A stretch of DNA of 64,000 nucleotides, taken from NCBI RefSeq assembly GCF_011044255.1, contig NZ_CP049107.1, positions 1,550,001 to 1,614,000 of the forward strand. The letters are read 5' to 3'. The number at the start of each line of letters is the position of its first letter. Position 1 is the first letter of the stretch. The notes under the pieces were generated by a model, which did no database searches, was not told where the DNA came from, and worked only from the letters and a program-made list of their open reading frames with translations. Origin of the DNA: Rhizorhabdus phycosphaerae (GTDB lineage Bacteria; Pseudomonadota; Alphaproteobacteria; Sphingomonadales; Sphingomonadaceae). Position numbers and translations under genes: made by a program. Of this stretch, positions 35,803 to 45,280 are shown one piece after another.

Positions 35803-36075
35803 GTGAGCGCAGCCGATTTCGAGAGCACCGAGGATGCCGTCCGCGCCGTGCTCGCGGACAGCCTGTCGCTCGACGCCACCCGGGTGGCGGCTTTCGACAC
35901 CGATACGGCGCTATTCGGTTCGCTGCCAGAGCTCGACTCGATGGCCGTGGCCGGCCTCCTCACCGCGCTGGAGGACCGGCTGGACATCATCATCGACGAC
36001 GACGAAGTGGACGGCGAGATGCTCGAGAGTTTCGGAGCGCTGCTCGCCTTCGTGGAGCGAAAGATCAAGCGCTGA
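35803..36075 (+). CDS. Acyl carrier protein of the exopolysaccharide locus
   Basis: Phosphopantetheine carrier of 90 residues. The attachment Ser46 lies in PELDSMAVAG, the usual DSM signature. Helical pattern and acidic composition (IIIDDDEVDGEMLESFGALL in part) fit ACP. GTG start with GGAGGA upstream. It is divergent from the ligase gene; the 126 bases between them contain both promoters. It probably carries the acyl or aminoacyl group handled by the ligase and decarboxylase. Confidence 0.85.
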   Translation: MSAADFESTEDAVRAVLADSLSLDATRVAAFDTDTALFGSLPELDSMAVAGLLTALEDRLDIIIDDDEVDGEMLESFGALLAFVERKIKR

Positions 36076-36136
36076 GGCGCTGCAGGGGCGAGCGGTTCAG
36101 CCATCTCGTCCCCGCCCCGACGGTTCGTTCCGACGC

Positions 36137-37108
36137 TCAGGCGTCTACCGACACCCGCGCCTCGAAATCTGCCTCGGCCAGGAAGCGCTCGGCATCGAGC
36201 GCCGCCATGCATCCCATGCCGGCCGCCGTCACCGCCTGTCGATAGACCTTGTCGGCGACGTCTCCGCAGCCGAACACGCCCGGCACATTGGTGCGCGTGC
36301 CGCCCTTCTCGACGACGAGATAGCCATCCTCGTCGAGATCGAGGTGGCCCCGGAACAATTCGGTCGATGGGCTATGGCCGATCGCAACAAACCCACCATC
36401 GGTTTCGAGCTGCGAGATCTCGCCCGTGACGCTATCCTTCAGTTCGATCGCCACCAGCCCGGCATTGCCTTCGCCGGCGACGAAGCGCTCGACCTGCTGG
36501 TTCCACATGACCTTGATATTGGGATGGGCGAACAGCCGCTCCTGCAGGATCTTCTCCGCGCGCAGGGAATCGCGACGGTGAATGAGCGTGACGTCATGGC
36601 TGTGATTTGTCAGGTACAGCGCCTCCTCGACCGCGGTGTTGCCGCCGCCGATAACCGCCACTTTCTTGCCGCGATAGAAGAAGCCGTCGCAGGTGGCGCA
36701 GGCGGAAACGCCCTTGCCGCCAAGTTCCATCTCGCCTTCGACACCAAGCCATTTCGCCTGCGCGCCCGTGGCGATGATCAGCGTATCGGCCACATAGAGC
36801 GTGCCGCCGTCGCCTTTGAGCCGGAAGGGCCGCTCGCTGAGATCGATGTCAACGATCATGTCCCAGACCATCGTCGCCCCGACATGCTCGGCCTGCGCCC
36901 GCATCTCCTCCATCAGCCACGGCCCCTGGATGACCTCGCGGAAGCCGGGATAATTTTCGACGTCGGTGGTGATGGTCAGCTGGCCGCCGGGCTGGATCCC
37001 CTGCACGACGATCGGCGACATGCCCGCGCGGGCGCCATAAATGGCAGCGGACAGGCCTGCGGGGCCGGAGCCGATGATCAACATGCGAGTCGAATGGGTA
37101 GCGGTCAT
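36137..37108 (-). CDS. trxB: Thioredoxin reductase
   Basis: FAD- and NADPH-dependent enzyme that reduces thioredoxin. FAD motif LIIGSGPAGLSAAIYGARAG (residues 10-29), redox pair Cys137 and Cys140 in SACATCDGFF, NADPH motif VIGGGNTAVEEALYL and the C-terminal VFGCGDVADKVYRQA. Length 323 is normal. The ATG giving MTATHSTRML is used; a longer frame adds a non-conserved leader. It supplies electrons to thioredoxin, which may drive CysH and the glutathione peroxidase elsewhere in the window. Confidence 0.96.
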   Translation of the reverse strand: MTATHSTRMLIIGSGPAGLSAAIYGARAGMSPIVVQGIQPGGQLTITTDVENYPGFREVIQGPWLMEEMRAQAEHVGATMVWDMIVDIDLSERPFRLKGDGGTLYVADTLIIATGAQAKWLGVEGEMELGGKGVSACATCDGFFYRGKKVAVIGGGNTAVEEALYLTNHSHDVTLIHRRDSLRAEKILQERLFAHPNIKVMWNQQVERFVAGEGNAGLVAIELKDSVTGEISQLETDGGFVAIGHSPSTELFRGHLDLDEDGYLVVEKGGTRTNVPGVFGCGDVADKVYRQAVTAAGMGCMAALDAERFLAEADFEARVSVDA

Positions 37109-37126
37109 GGCTGTCGTTCCGGTCGT

Positions 37127-37147
37127 GCAGAATGATTCTCGAATGCG
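37127..37147. promoter_or_regulatory. Possible Fur-like or redox operator before trxB
   Basis: GCAGAATGATTCTCGAATGCG lies 19 bases upstream of the trxB start. Its core AGAATGATTCT is a perfect 5-1-5 palindrome. It shares GATTCTC with the site before tonB and resembles AATGATTCTC half-sites of Fur boxes. The match is short, and Fur control of trxB is unusual, so this is tentative. Confidence 0.3.
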
Positions 37148-37235
37148 CAGATAGGGACGCCTCCCCCGACTTGGCAACCGCCAGCCATTTACCCCCGCTT
37201 AGCTTTCCGACGCTAGCCCGGCGAAGACCACCAAA

Positions 37236-37460
37236 ATGGACATGACGATGCGGCTACGGCAGGCGATCAAGACGATGCACGGGGATCGAAAGGGAAAGGG
37301 AGCGCTGCGCTTCGCGCTGGGCACCTGCCTGGTCGCCGTAGCGGTCGCCCTGACCGTTCCCGGACTCCTGTCACGCGGCGCGCTCGACAATCCGGTTTTC
37401 AAGCTTCGGCAGCATCTGCCGGCCGCTCTCGATCGGATCCGGGACGCGATGCAGGGCTGA
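37236..37460 (+). CDS. Small hypothetical single-span membrane protein
   Basis: A 74-residue frame between trxB and the cyclic-nucleotide protein. It has a basic N-terminus (MRLRQAIKTMHGDRKGKGAL), one hydrophobic helix (FALGTCLVAVAVALTVPGLL) and an amphipathic C-terminus (KLRQHLPAALDRIRDAMQG). The third-position GC pattern favours this frame over the overlapping antisense. No clear ribosome site; two ATGs (37236 and 37242) are possible. Unknown function and no recognised family. Confidence 0.5.
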   Translation: MDMTMRLRQAIKTMHGDRKGKGALRFALGTCLVAVAVALTVPGLLSRGALDNPVFKLRQHLPAALDRIRDAMQG

Positions 37461-37480
37461 CGATACGCCTTCGGTCGCCC

Positions 37481-37975
37481 TCAGCCGGCCGACCTGCGAA
37501 ACAGCTTGCCGAAGCGCGCACGGGCGTCGCGGTCGTCCTTGTCCTCCTGCTTCTCGCCCTCTTGCGCCCTCACCGCCGCCGTGGTCTCGCGCAGCCGTTC
37601 CGACAGGAAGACGGCCAGGGCCCGGTAGAAGCGCGCTGCGAAGACCGGCTCCTCATCGAACCGCTCCAGGATCAGCTTTCGGGGTATGGCGAGGACTTCG
37701 GCCGGCTCTTCGGCGATGACCGACACGAGTGGGGAATGCCGCTCGACGAAGGACATCTCGCCCACGACGTCGCCGACGCTGAGGCGGGCCACCTGCGTAC
37801 CGTCGCGCAAGCGGACCGCCACCCGGCCGGCCAGCACGAAAAAAAGTTCGTTGACCGGCTTGCCCGCACTCACCAGCACATCGCCACGCTTGAGGCTTCG
37901 GAGACTGCCCACCGACAGCAGCCAGAGCATGTCGGCGTCGCTGAGACCGGCGGCAATGTAGCGGGCATTTTGCAT
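37481..37975 (-). CDS. Cyclic-nucleotide-binding domain protein
   Basis: A 164-residue protein made of one cNMP-binding beta-roll: KRGDVLVSAGKPVNELFFVLAG, then VARLSVGDVVGEMSFVERHSPLVSVIAEEPAEVLAI (key GEMSFVERHSP, the phosphate-binding cassette). There is no HTH effector domain; the end is a charged tail (EKQEDKDDRDARARFG). The conserved Arg of the cassette is present as RHSP. It is the last gene of the rhamnose operon and its ATG overlaps the rfbA stop (TGATG), so it is translationally coupled. Could sense cAMP/c-di-GMP-type signals to modulate polysaccharide synthesis, by inference. Confidence 0.85.
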   Translation of the reverse strand: MQNARYIAAGLSDADMLWLLSVGSLRSLKRGDVLVSAGKPVNELFFVLAGRVAVRLRDGTQVARLSVGDVVGEMSFVERHSPLVSVIAEEPAEVLAIPRKLILERFDEEPVFAARFYRALAVFLSERLRETTAAVRAQEGEKQEDKDDRDARARFGKLFRRSAG

Positions 37976-38844
37976 CAGCGCTTTAGCACTTGATCCCGCA
38001 AATAAGTTCCATAGGCGCTCTTGCCGAGCGCGTGGGCAAGTCGTTCCAGCTGGCCGGCATCGATGAACCCCTGAAGATAGGCGACCTCCTCCAGGCAGGC
38101 GATCTTGAAGCCCTGCCGCTTCTCGAGCGTCCGGACGAACTCGGCCGCTTCGATCAGGCTGTCGGGCGTGCCGGTGTCGAGCCAGGCATAGCCACGTCCC
38201 ATCAGTTCGACCGACAGCTTGCCGGCGGCGAGATAGGCCTTGTTGACGTCGGTGATCTCCAGCTCGCCGCGCGCGGACGGCTTCAGCGAGCGGGCGATCT
38301 CGACGACATCCGCGTCGTAGAAATAGAGCCCGGTAACCGCCCAGTTGGAGCGGGGGCGCTCCGGCTTCTCCTCGATCGACACCGCCCGCATGTCGGCATC
38401 GAACTCGACCACGCCATAACGCTCGGGATCGGTGACATGATAGGCGAAGACGGTCGCTCCGTCGGCCCGCGCTCCTGCCGAACGGAAAAGGTCGGTCGCG
38501 CCGTGCCCGTAATAGATATTGTCGCCCAGGATCAGCGCCGACCGGTCATTGCCCACGAAGTCGGCCCCGATGATATAGGCCTGCGCAAGTCCGTCGGGGC
38601 TGGGCTGGACCGCATAGCGGATGTCGATACCCCACTGGCTGCCATCGCCCAGCAGCGCCTGGAACGACGGGATGTCACGCGGGGTGGAGATCAGCAGGAC
38701 CTCCCTTATGCCGGCGAGCATCAGCGTCGACAGCGGGTAATAGATCATCGGCTTGTCGTAGATCGGCAAGAGCTGCTTCGACGTCACCATCGTCATCGGG
38801 TGGAGCCGCGTTCCCGCGCCCCCTGCCAGGATTATCCCTTTCAC
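37975..38844 (-). CDS. rfbA: Glucose-1-phosphate thymidylyltransferase
   Basis: First step of dTDP-L-rhamnose synthesis: dTTP plus glucose-1-phosphate to dTDP-glucose. Motifs: [17 protein letters not shown] (sugar nucleotidyltransferase loop), [50 protein letters not shown]. 289 residues, standard. It uses a GTG start inside a GTGA overlap with the rfbD stop. A longer frame upstream is a shadow of rfbD. Confidence 0.96.
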   Translation of the reverse strand: MKGIILAGGAGTRLHPMTMVTSKQLLPIYDKPMIYYPLSTLMLAGIREVLLISTPRDIPSFQALLGDGSQWGIDIRYAVQPSPDGLAQAYIIGADFVGNDRSALILGDNIYYGHGATDLFRSAGARADGATVFAYHVTDPERYGVVEFDADMRAVSIEEKPERPRSNWAVTGLYFYDADVVEIARSLKPSARGELEITDVNKAYLAAGKLSVELMGRGYAWLDTGTPDSLIEAAEFVRTLEKRQGFKIACLEEVAYLQGFIDAGQLERLAHALGKSAYGTYLRDQVLKR

Positions 38845-39740
38845 GCGTCCGTCCCCTGGTTCCGGACCGGCGGCCCGAGCAGTTCCTCGATAATATCGTT
38901 CACGGCCAGCTGCCAGCGGCGCGGTTCGATCGCATAGGCGTTGCGAAGCGCCGCCGTCGACAGCCGAGAATTGGCCGGTCGCCTTGCAGGGGTGGGATAA
39001 TCCGTCGTCGTGATCGCCTCGACTTCCGCAACCGGGCCCCCGCGCGCCGCGCTCAGCCTGAAGATTTCCCGGGCCAGTTCGCACCAGCTGGCCTCGCCCG
39101 CATTGACGAAATGCTGGACGCCGAACGGCGCCTGCGGATCCTCCATCATCCGAATGAGGATCGTCCGAACCGCTTCGGCGATATCGGCGGCAGCGGTCGG
39201 GCAACCCCGCTGATCATCGACCACCCGCAGACGAGGCGTGTTGGCCGCAACCCGAAGCATGGTCTTGAGGAAGTTGTTGCGGTGCGCCGAGAGAACCCAT
39301 GCCGTGCGCAACACCAGAGCCGGTGCGCCGCCGGCCAGCACGGCGCGCTCGCCCGCAAGCTTGGAGGCGCCATAGACGCCGAGCGGCGCGACCGGATCGT
39401 CGATGTCATAGGGGTCGCTCTTGCTCCCGTCGAACACATAGTCGGTCGACAGATGGACGATCGGGACGCCCGCTTCGGCCAGCCAGCCGGGGGCCTCACC
39501 ATTGACGCGAAAGGCAAGCTCAGATTCCTCCTCGGCCCGATCGACCGCCGTATAGGCGGCACAGTTGACGATCGCATCGACCGGATGCCTGTCGAAATAG
39601 CCGGCGACGCTGTGACGCGACGCGATGTCTAGCTCAGCGCGCGTCGGCAGCTGCACCTCGATCCCGTCGGGCCATGTCAGCCGTGCGATCTCGAGCCCGA
39701 CCTGCCCCTGCCCCCCCGTTACGAGGATATGGCGCGTCAT
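38841..39740 (-). CDS. rfbD: dTDP-4-dehydrorhamnose reductase
   Basis: Final NAD(P)H-dependent reduction giving dTDP-L-rhamnose. An extended short-chain dehydrogenase fold of 299 residues: N-terminal [42 protein letters not shown] and the catalytic YGASKLAGE. Overlaps rfbB (ATGA) upstream and rfbA (GTGA) downstream, so the four genes are tightly coupled. Confidence 0.96.
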   Translation of the reverse strand: MTRHILVTGGQGQVGLEIARLTWPDGIEVQLPTRAELDIASRHSVAGYFDRHPVDAIVNCAAYTAVDRAEEESELAFRVNGEAPGWLAEAGVPIVHLSTDYVFDGSKSDPYDIDDPVAPLGVYGASKLAGERAVLAGGAPALVLRTAWVLSAHRNNFLKTMLRVAANTPRLRVVDDQRGCPTAAADIAEAVRTILIRMMEDPQAPFGVQHFVNAGEASWCELAREIFRLSAARGGPVAEVEAITTTDYPTPARRPANSRLSTAALRNAYAIEPRRWQLAVNDIIEELLGPPVRNQGTDA

Positions 39741-40801
39741 CCCGCAGCGAGACCCAGCCGCTGGGTCGCATAGCGGCCCGCGAGGATATCCTCCCACCAG
39801 GGCCGGTTCTCGAGATACCAGCGCACCGTCCGCTCGATACCTTCCTCGAACGAAACCTGCGGCTCCCAGCCGAGAACGTTGCGGATCTTGCTCGCATCGA
39901 TCGCGTAACGCCGATCATGCCCCGGCCGGTCGGCAACGAAGCTGATCTGGTCGGCATAGCCATGACCGTCGCTGCGGGGATGCAGACGATCGAGCGCCGC
40001 ACAGATCGACCGTACGACCTCAATGTTCCGGCGCTCCGAATTGCCGCCGACATTATAAGTCTCGCCCGGCGCGCCGCACTCGAAGACGGTGCGCAGCGCG
40101 CGGGCATGGTCCTCCACGTACAGCCAGTCGCGTATGTTCGAACCGTCGCCGTAAACAGGCAGGGCTTCGCCCGCGAGCGCGCGGATGATGATCAGTGGGA
40201 TCAGCTTCTCGGGGAAATGATAGGGCCCGTAATTGTTCGAGCAATTGGTGACGAGCACCGGCAGGCCATAAGTATGCCCCCAGGCCCGCACGAGATGATC
40301 GGACCCGGCCTTCGAGGCCGAATAGGGCGAGCGCGGATCATAGGCCGTGCTCTCGGTGAACAGGCCCTCTTCGCCCAGCGAGCCGAAAACCTCGTCGGTC
40401 GAGATATGGTGAAAGCGAAAAGCTTCGCGCGCTTCGGGATCGAGCCCTCGCCAATAGGCCAGCGTCTGGTCGAGCAGCGTGTAGGTGCCGACGACATTCG
40501 TCTGGATGAAAGCCCCCGGGCCGTCGATCGACCGGTCGACGTGGCTTTCGGCGGCCAGATGCGCGACGACGTCGGGCCTGAACTCGGCGAGCAGCTTACG
40601 CACCAGCTCGGCGTCGCATATGTCGCCCTGCACGAAGCGGTAGCGGGGCGAATTGCCGACCGGAGCGAGCGAGCTCAGCACGCCGGCATAGGTCAGCTTG
40701 TCGAGATTGAGCACCTCATGCGTCGTCTCGCCGATGAGGTGGCGGATCAAGGCGGAACCGATGAAGCCGGCGCCGCCGGTGACCAGGATGCGCATCGTCA
40801 C
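39737..40801 (-). CDS. rfbB: dTDP-glucose 4,6-dehydratase
   Basis: NAD-dependent conversion of dTDP-glucose to dTDP-4-keto-6-deoxyglucose. 354 residues with [19 protein letters not shown] (NAD site), [15 protein letters not shown], the catalytic THR-like region [13 protein letters not shown] (with Asp-Glu), and [15 protein letters not shown]. Overlaps rfbC stop at its ATG (ATGA). Start could also be the second Met, two codons on. Confidence 0.97.
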   Translation of the reverse strand: MTMRILVTGGAGFIGSALIRHLIGETTHEVLNLDKLTYAGVLSSLAPVGNSPRYRFVQGDICDAELVRKLLAEFRPDVVAHLAAESHVDRSIDGPGAFIQTNVVGTYTLLDQTLAYWRGLDPEAREAFRFHHISTDEVFGSLGEEGLFTESTAYDPRSPYSASKAGSDHLVRAWGHTYGLPVLVTNCSNNYGPYHFPEKLIPLIIIRALAGEALPVYGDGSNIRDWLYVEDHARALRTVFECGAPGETYNVGGNSERRNIEVVRSICAALDRLHPRSDGHGYADQISFVADRPGHDRRYAIDASKIRNVLGWEPQVSFEEGIERTVRWYLENRPWWEDILAGRYATQRLGLAAG

Positions 40802-41382
40802 TCCTCCGAGAGCGGCCCGAGCGGCACGCCGTCATAGGCGAAGGGACTGGCCCAGCCCTCCAGCGGAGGCAAGGCCATATCCTTGGCGGACAGGACCGGC
40901 CCTTCGGGCGGCAGCGGCCAGTCTATGGCGAGCGTCGGACAGTTCCACGCAATGCCGCCGTCGGTTTCCGGCGCATAGACGTCCGAAACCTTGTAGCTGA
41001 CCTCAGTGTCGGGTTCGAGCGTGACGAAGGCATGGCCAAAGCCGACCGGAATATAGAGCTGATCGCCATTGTCGGCGGACAGTTCGGCCGCGACATGCCG
41101 GCCGAACGTGGGGGATCCGGCGCGCAGATCGACCGCATAGTCGATTATCCGCCCACGAACGCATCGAACCAGCTTAGCCTGCGCGTGCGGGGGCGATTGG
41201 AAATGAATGCCGCGAAGGGTTCCGACGTGCCGCGAATAGCTGTGATTGTCCTGCACGAAGAGATCGGGAACACCGAGTTCCGCGAAGCGGTCCTGGCGGT
41301 ATGTCTCGGAAAACCAACCACGATCATCGCCGAAGCGACGGGTCTTGATCAATCTGACGGGCAATATGCTGGCTCCTGTCAT
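40798..41382 (-). CDS. rfbC: dTDP-4-dehydrorhamnose 3,5-epimerase
   Basis: Epimerises C3 and C5 of the keto sugar. 194 residues: [14 protein letters not shown] near the N-terminus, [20 protein letters not shown] with the catalytic His, then [18 protein letters not shown] (key VRCVRGRI) and the catalytic Tyr region [19 protein letters not shown]. First gene of the operon rfbC-B-D-A-cNMP. A promoter-like element lies about 130 bases upstream. Confidence 0.96.
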   Translation of the reverse strand: MTGASILPVRLIKTRRFGDDRGWFSETYRQDRFAELGVPDLFVQDNHSYSRHVGTLRGIHFQSPPHAQAKLVRCVRGRIIDYAVDLRAGSPTFGRHVAAELSADNGDQLYIPVGFGHAFVTLEPDTEVSYKVSDVYAPETDGGIAWNCPTLAIDWPLPPEGPVLSAKDMALPPLEGWASPFAYDGVPLGPLSEE

Positions 41383-41510
41383 CGAACCCGAGCCGGTTCG
41401 CAGGCATTGCCGCCCCTGTCCAGTACCAAGGCGCGCGCATCATATTTTCGGCAGCCATATTGCAGCGCGCCAGAGGCTGCATTACCAGTGTCAACCGTGT
41501 GGGGACAGGT

Positions 41511-41540
41511 ATTATATTCTTCATGACATTGATATTACAA
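41511..41540 (-). promoter_or_regulatory. Sigma70-like promoter for the rhamnose operon
   Basis: On the minus strand TTGTAA (41540-41535) and TATAAT (41516-41511) are separated by 18 bases, inside an unusually AT-rich patch (41509-41550) of the divergent spacer between rfbC and a glycosyltransferase gene. Transcription from here would give rfbC a leader of about 120 bases. The -10 matches consensus exactly; the -35 matches four of six. Confidence 0.55.
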
Positions 41541-41614
41541 AATATTTTCAGTTGCGCGACGCGACTTTCGTTCTTTGCGCCCTTGCCGCCGCTGCGATCG
41601 AAAGCAGTAGGCGC

Positions 41615-43969
41615 ATGAGCGTGGCGAGCAAGATACTGGCAAGCCTTGGTGGACGCCGCGGTAAGGCCGGAGTGTCGCCGCGCTCCGGTCCGCGTGCATC
41701 CGAGACCGCGGCAAAGCTGATCGCGGACGGAGATGCCGCACGGTCACGGGCGGATTGGGCGGCGGCGGCGGCGGCCTATCGCGCCGCACTCGACGACCAG
41801 CCCGAGCTTGCCGCGATATGGGTGCAGCTGGGCCATGCCGAGAAGGAACGCGGCGCCTTGGAGGCTGCCCTGAACGCCTATGGCCGGGCGACGGCGTTAC
41901 GACCGCTGGAAGCCGATGCGTTCATCCATCTCGCGCATCTGCAGAAGCGCATGGGCCTGGTCGACGGCGCGATAGTGTCGTTTCTGGGCGCCCTGCATGC
42001 GGGCGATTGCGGTCCGGACGCCAGCGACGAACTGATGTGGTTGATCAACCACCGGCCGAAGCAGCAGCGCGAAACACTGACATCCCTGCTCAAGCGCGGG
42101 GTGGCTCCCCTGCCCCAACGCACTGGCGAGGCACGCCTGCTTTCCCAGCTTCGCGCCATATTGATCGAGGACATGGCGGAGCCCGTCCGCGTCGGCGAGC
42201 CTCGGCACACGCTCGTGTTCGATATCTCCGACCTGATCGCCTATTACCGCAATGCGCGGCTTCCGACCGGCATCCAGCGCGTCCAGATCGAAACGATCGA
42301 AGGCGCCGTGGAGCAGGGCGGAAACAGGGACATCCGGCTGTGCTGCTTCATCGACGGGCGCGATGACTGGCTCGAGCTTCCGCTGGAGCATATGCGCGCC
42401 ATCGCGAAGCTGAGCACGGCCAGCGGCGATCGCCTCGCGCCGGAGTGGACCGAGGCAATGGACAGGCTGCGCCTGTTCCTGTCGCTGACCGAACCCTTCG
42501 AATTTCCCCAGGGCGCTTCGCTGATCAATCTCGGCACCAGCTGGTGGCTGCAGAATTACTTTCTTTATGTGCGGGAGGCGAAGGCGAAGCGCGGCATTCG
42601 CTACGTCCCCTTCGTGCACGACATGATTCCGATCATCACGCCCGAGCATTGCGTGCGGGGCCTGACCCAGGACTTCATCAGCTGGGTGATCGGCGTTTTC
42701 GATCATGCCGACCACTTCCTGGTCAATTCGGACGCTACGCGGGAGGACCTGATCGCCGTGGCCGCGCGCCTTGGCTATACGGTCGAGCGCGACGACGTAG
42801 CCGTGATTGCGCTGGACACCGATTTCCGCAAGCCGGAGCAGAAACGCCTGGCCGACAGCGAGCTTAGGCAATGGGGTCTGGAACCCGACGGCTTCGTGCT
42901 GTTCGTATCGACGATCGAATCCCGGAAGGGCCATCTGATCGCCTTCGAGGCCTGGGCCGAACTGATCGCGCGTCATGGCGCTGCGGCGGTGCCGAAACTG
43001 GTGTGCGTCGGCAATCAGGGCTGGCTCAATAGCCGCATCTACCAGCGACTCAGCGACGATCCCGTTCTGGCCGAGCGGGTGACGATGCTGTCGCGCCTGT
43101 CGGACGAAGAACTGGCGCTCCTCTATCGCAGCTGCCGCTTCACCCTCTATCCCAGCCTTTACGAGGGCTGGGGCCTGCCCGTCACCGAATCGCTCTGCTA
43201 TGGCAAGGTCCCGCTGATCTCGGATGCCGCCTCGCTGCCGCAGGCGGGGGGTGATTTCGCCGTTTATGTCGAAGCCGGCTCGACCGATTCGCTGATCGCG
43301 GCGGCGGATCGCCTGATGTTCGACGACGACCATCGTCGCGCATTGGAAGCCCGCATCTCGGCGGATTTCGCGCCGCGCTCGTGGAGCGCGCTCGCCAAGC
43401 AGATCGCCGACGAACTCGACCGTTTCGCGGCGCGCGACGCGGAGAAGCCTCTTGCTCTGCCACAGACGAGGGCGACGATCGGCGCCTGGCACGCGCTGAC
43501 CCGCAACGAAGAGATCCGCATCTGGCGCGGGATGAAGACGGCCGAAATCTTCCGGTCCAATCTGGGGTGGCATCCGCCCGAGCATCGCGGCTGCAGGATC
43601 AAGGCGGAAGGCGCGAGGCTGACCCTGCCGATGCCCGCGCATGAGTCGCCGCTGCGCATCTTCTTCCAGCTGGGCGGCGACGAACATTTTGCCTGCCAGT
43701 GGACGCTCGGCTGCGGCCAGCAGGAGCTGGCGGGCGATGTCGGCATTCATGAGGATCGTTGGATCAGTTGCGACATTGCCGCGGCCAGTGCCCCTTATGA
43801 CCTTGACCTGAGTTTCGGCGCCGCCCCGGCGCCCGATGGAACGCTGCCGACCTTTTTCGTCCGCGGCTTCTTTCTGTGCGCGCTCGGAGACCAGGCGGCG
43901 CGCATGGACTTCATCGAGGCGGTCGCGCTGAACCGGCTGGATGCCCTGAGCGCATTCCGGGAGATGTGA
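41615..43969 (+). CDS. TPR-containing GT4-type glycosyltransferase with C-terminal extension
   Basis: A 784-residue protein. Residues about 25-130 form TPR-like repeats (RADWAAAAAAYRAALDDQPE, IWVQLGHAEKERGALEAAL, HLAHLQKRMG). The GT-B glycosyltransferase region runs from about 190 to 620: RLPTGIQRVQIETIEGA at the acceptor side, then FVLFVSTIESRKGHLIAFEAW, LVCVGNQGW, LSDEELALLYRSCRFTLYPSLYEGWGLPVTES (key SLYEGWGLPVTESL). The last 150 residues (GRNEEIR... WHPPEH ... FFLCAL) look beta-rich and may bind sugar. The first ATG in the conserved frame is used; its ribosome site is weak. Divergent from rfbC. Confidence 0.88.
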   Translation: MSVASKILASLGGRRGKAGVSPRSGPRASETAAKLIADGDAARSRADWAAAAAAYRAALDDQPELAAIWVQLGHAEKERGALEAALNAYGRATALRPLEADAFIHLAHLQKRMGLVDGAIVSFLGALHAGDCGPDASDELMWLINHRPKQQRETLTSLLKRGVAPLPQRTGEARLLSQLRAILIEDMAEPVRVGEPRHTLVFDISDLIAYYRNARLPTGIQRVQIETIEGAVEQGGNRDIRLCCFIDGRDDWLELPLEHMRAIAKLSTASGDRLAPEWTEAMDRLRLFLSLTEPFEFPQGASLINLGTSWWLQNYFLYVREAKAKRGIRYVPFVHDMIPIITPEHCVRGLTQDFISWVIGVFDHADHFLVNSDATREDLIAVAARLGYTVERDDVAVIALDTDFRKPEQKRLADSELRQWGLEPDGFVLFVSTIESRKGHLIAFEAWAELIARHGAAAVPKLVCVGNQGWLNSRIYQRLSDDPVLAERVTMLSRLSDEELALLYRSCRFTLYPSLYEGWGLPVTESLCYGKVPLISDAASLPQAGGDFAVYVEAGSTDSLIAAADRLMFDDDHRRALEARISADFAPRSWSALAKQIADELDRFAARDAEKPLALPQTRATIGAWHALTRNEEIRIWRGMKTAEIFRSNLGWHPPEHRGCRIKAEGARLTLPMPAHESPLRIFFQLGGDEHFACQWTLGCGQQELAGDVGIHEDRWISCDIAAASAPYDLDLSFGAAPAPDGTLPTFFVRGFFLCALGDQAARMDFIEAVALNRLDALSAFREM

Positions 43970-44011
43970 AGCCCCCTTGCCCCGCGCGCGGCCTTCGCCG
44001 ATAGCGCTCGC

Positions 44012-45280
44012 ATGGCGACGCGCGACAGGGCCGCTTTGGCAACGGGGCTCCAGGTCCTGCCCGACGGGGTCGAGATCATCCTCGACATCTCGCGCCTGCT
44101 GTCGCGTACGCTTCACGCGATGCCGACCGGGATCGACCGGGTCGAGCTGGTCTATGCCCGCCAGCTGATCGACAAGATCCCCAACCGACTGCACTTCGCT
44201 GCGGTCAATCCGCTGGGGCTCTACGGCCGTCTGCCGACCGAAGCCGTGCTGCGTTTTATAGCCGAGACCGAAGCGCGCTGGTCGAGCGCGAGGAGCCTGT
44301 CCCGCCGTGAAATGCTGGTGGCCGCCGGCCGCAGCCTGGCAAGCCTCCGGCCGCGCCCGGTGCCGCGTCGGGCAGCCGGCTCCCGCCGTTACTATATCCA
44401 GGCATCGCCGCACCATCTCGACCGGCCCGAGCGCGTGCAGGCAAAGCTGCAGGCCGAAGGCGCACGCTTCGTCTGTCTCGTTCACGACCTCATTCCGATC
44501 GAATATCCCGAATATGCCCGGCCCAACGGCGCGGACACGCACCGGCGGCGGATCGCGACGATGGGCGCCTTCGCACAGGGGTTGATCGCCAACAGTCAGG
44601 CGACCGCCGACTCCCTGACCGCATTTCTCGGCGAGTCTGCCCCGCCGGTGCGCGTCGCTCATCTCGGCTGCGATCCGCTACCCTCCGGCGCTGCGTTGCC
44701 AGCGGGGCTGACCCCACCCTATTTCGTCGTCCTGAGCACTATCGAGCCACGCAAGAATCATCTGCTCCTGCTCAATATCTGGCGGCGCATGGTCGAGACG
44801 CTCGGCCCGGAGGCCACACCCCAGCTGGCGATCGTGGGACGCCGCGGATGGGAGAATGAGAATGTGATCGACATGCTGGAGCGATGCGACAGCATCAAGG
44901 GGCATGTCCATGAGTTGTCCGGTCTGCCCGACCATATGGTCGGAACGCTCCTGCGCAACGCGCGCGCCCTGCTGTGCCCCTCCTTCGCGGAAGGCTTCGG
45001 CATGCCGGTGACCGAGGCATTGCTCAGCGGGACTCCCGCGCTCTGCAGCGATCTCCCGGCCCTGCGCGAGGCCGGCGGGACCGTGCCCGAATTCCTCGAC
45101 CCGCTCGACGGGCCGGGCTGGCTGGCGGCCATAACCGACTATGCGCATGACGGATCGGCCGCACGGTTGCGACAGATCGAACGCATGCAGGACTGGACAC
45201 CGCCCACCTGGGACGCGCATATCGCGACCGTGCTTGACCTGGTTCGCGACATCGATGCGCGCGGAGATATGGCGAAATGA
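44012..45280 (+). CDS. GT4-type glycosyltransferase
   Basis: GT-B glycosyltransferase of 422 residues, likely retaining. AMPTGIDRVELVYARQL resembles the equivalent IQRVQIE region of the preceding gene, indicating relatedness. LVHDLIPIEYPEYARP, YFVVLSTIEPRKNHLLLLNIW, LAIVGRRGWENENVIDML and LCPSFAEGFGMPVTEALLSG give the donor domain. Forty-two bases after the larger enzyme; overlaps the permease start by ATGA. The sugar transferred is not predictable. Confidence 0.9.
   Translation: MATRDRAALATGLQVLPDGVEIILDISRLLSRTLHAMPTGIDRVELVYARQLIDKIPNRLHFAAVNPLGLYGRLPTEAVLRFIAETEARWSSARSLSRREMLVAAGRSLASLRPRPVPRRAAGSRRYYIQASPHHLDRPERVQAKLQAEGARFVCLVHDLIPIEYPEYARPNGADTHRRRIATMGAFAQGLIANSQATADSLTAFLGESAPPVRVAHLGCDPLPSGAALPAGLTPPYFVVLSTIEPRKNHLLLLNIWRRMVETLGPEATPQLAIVGRRGWENENVIDMLERCDSIKGHVHELSGLPDHMVGTLLRNARALLCPSFAEGFGMPVTEALLSGTPALCSDLPALREAGGTVPEFLDPLDGPGWLAAITDYAHDGSAARLRQIERMQDWTPPTWDAHIATVLDLVRDIDARGDMAK

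Noticed and set aside
41897-44662. 921-residue open frame on the minus strand
   Set aside because: Antisense to two glycosyltransferases; composition shows a GC-bias shadow.
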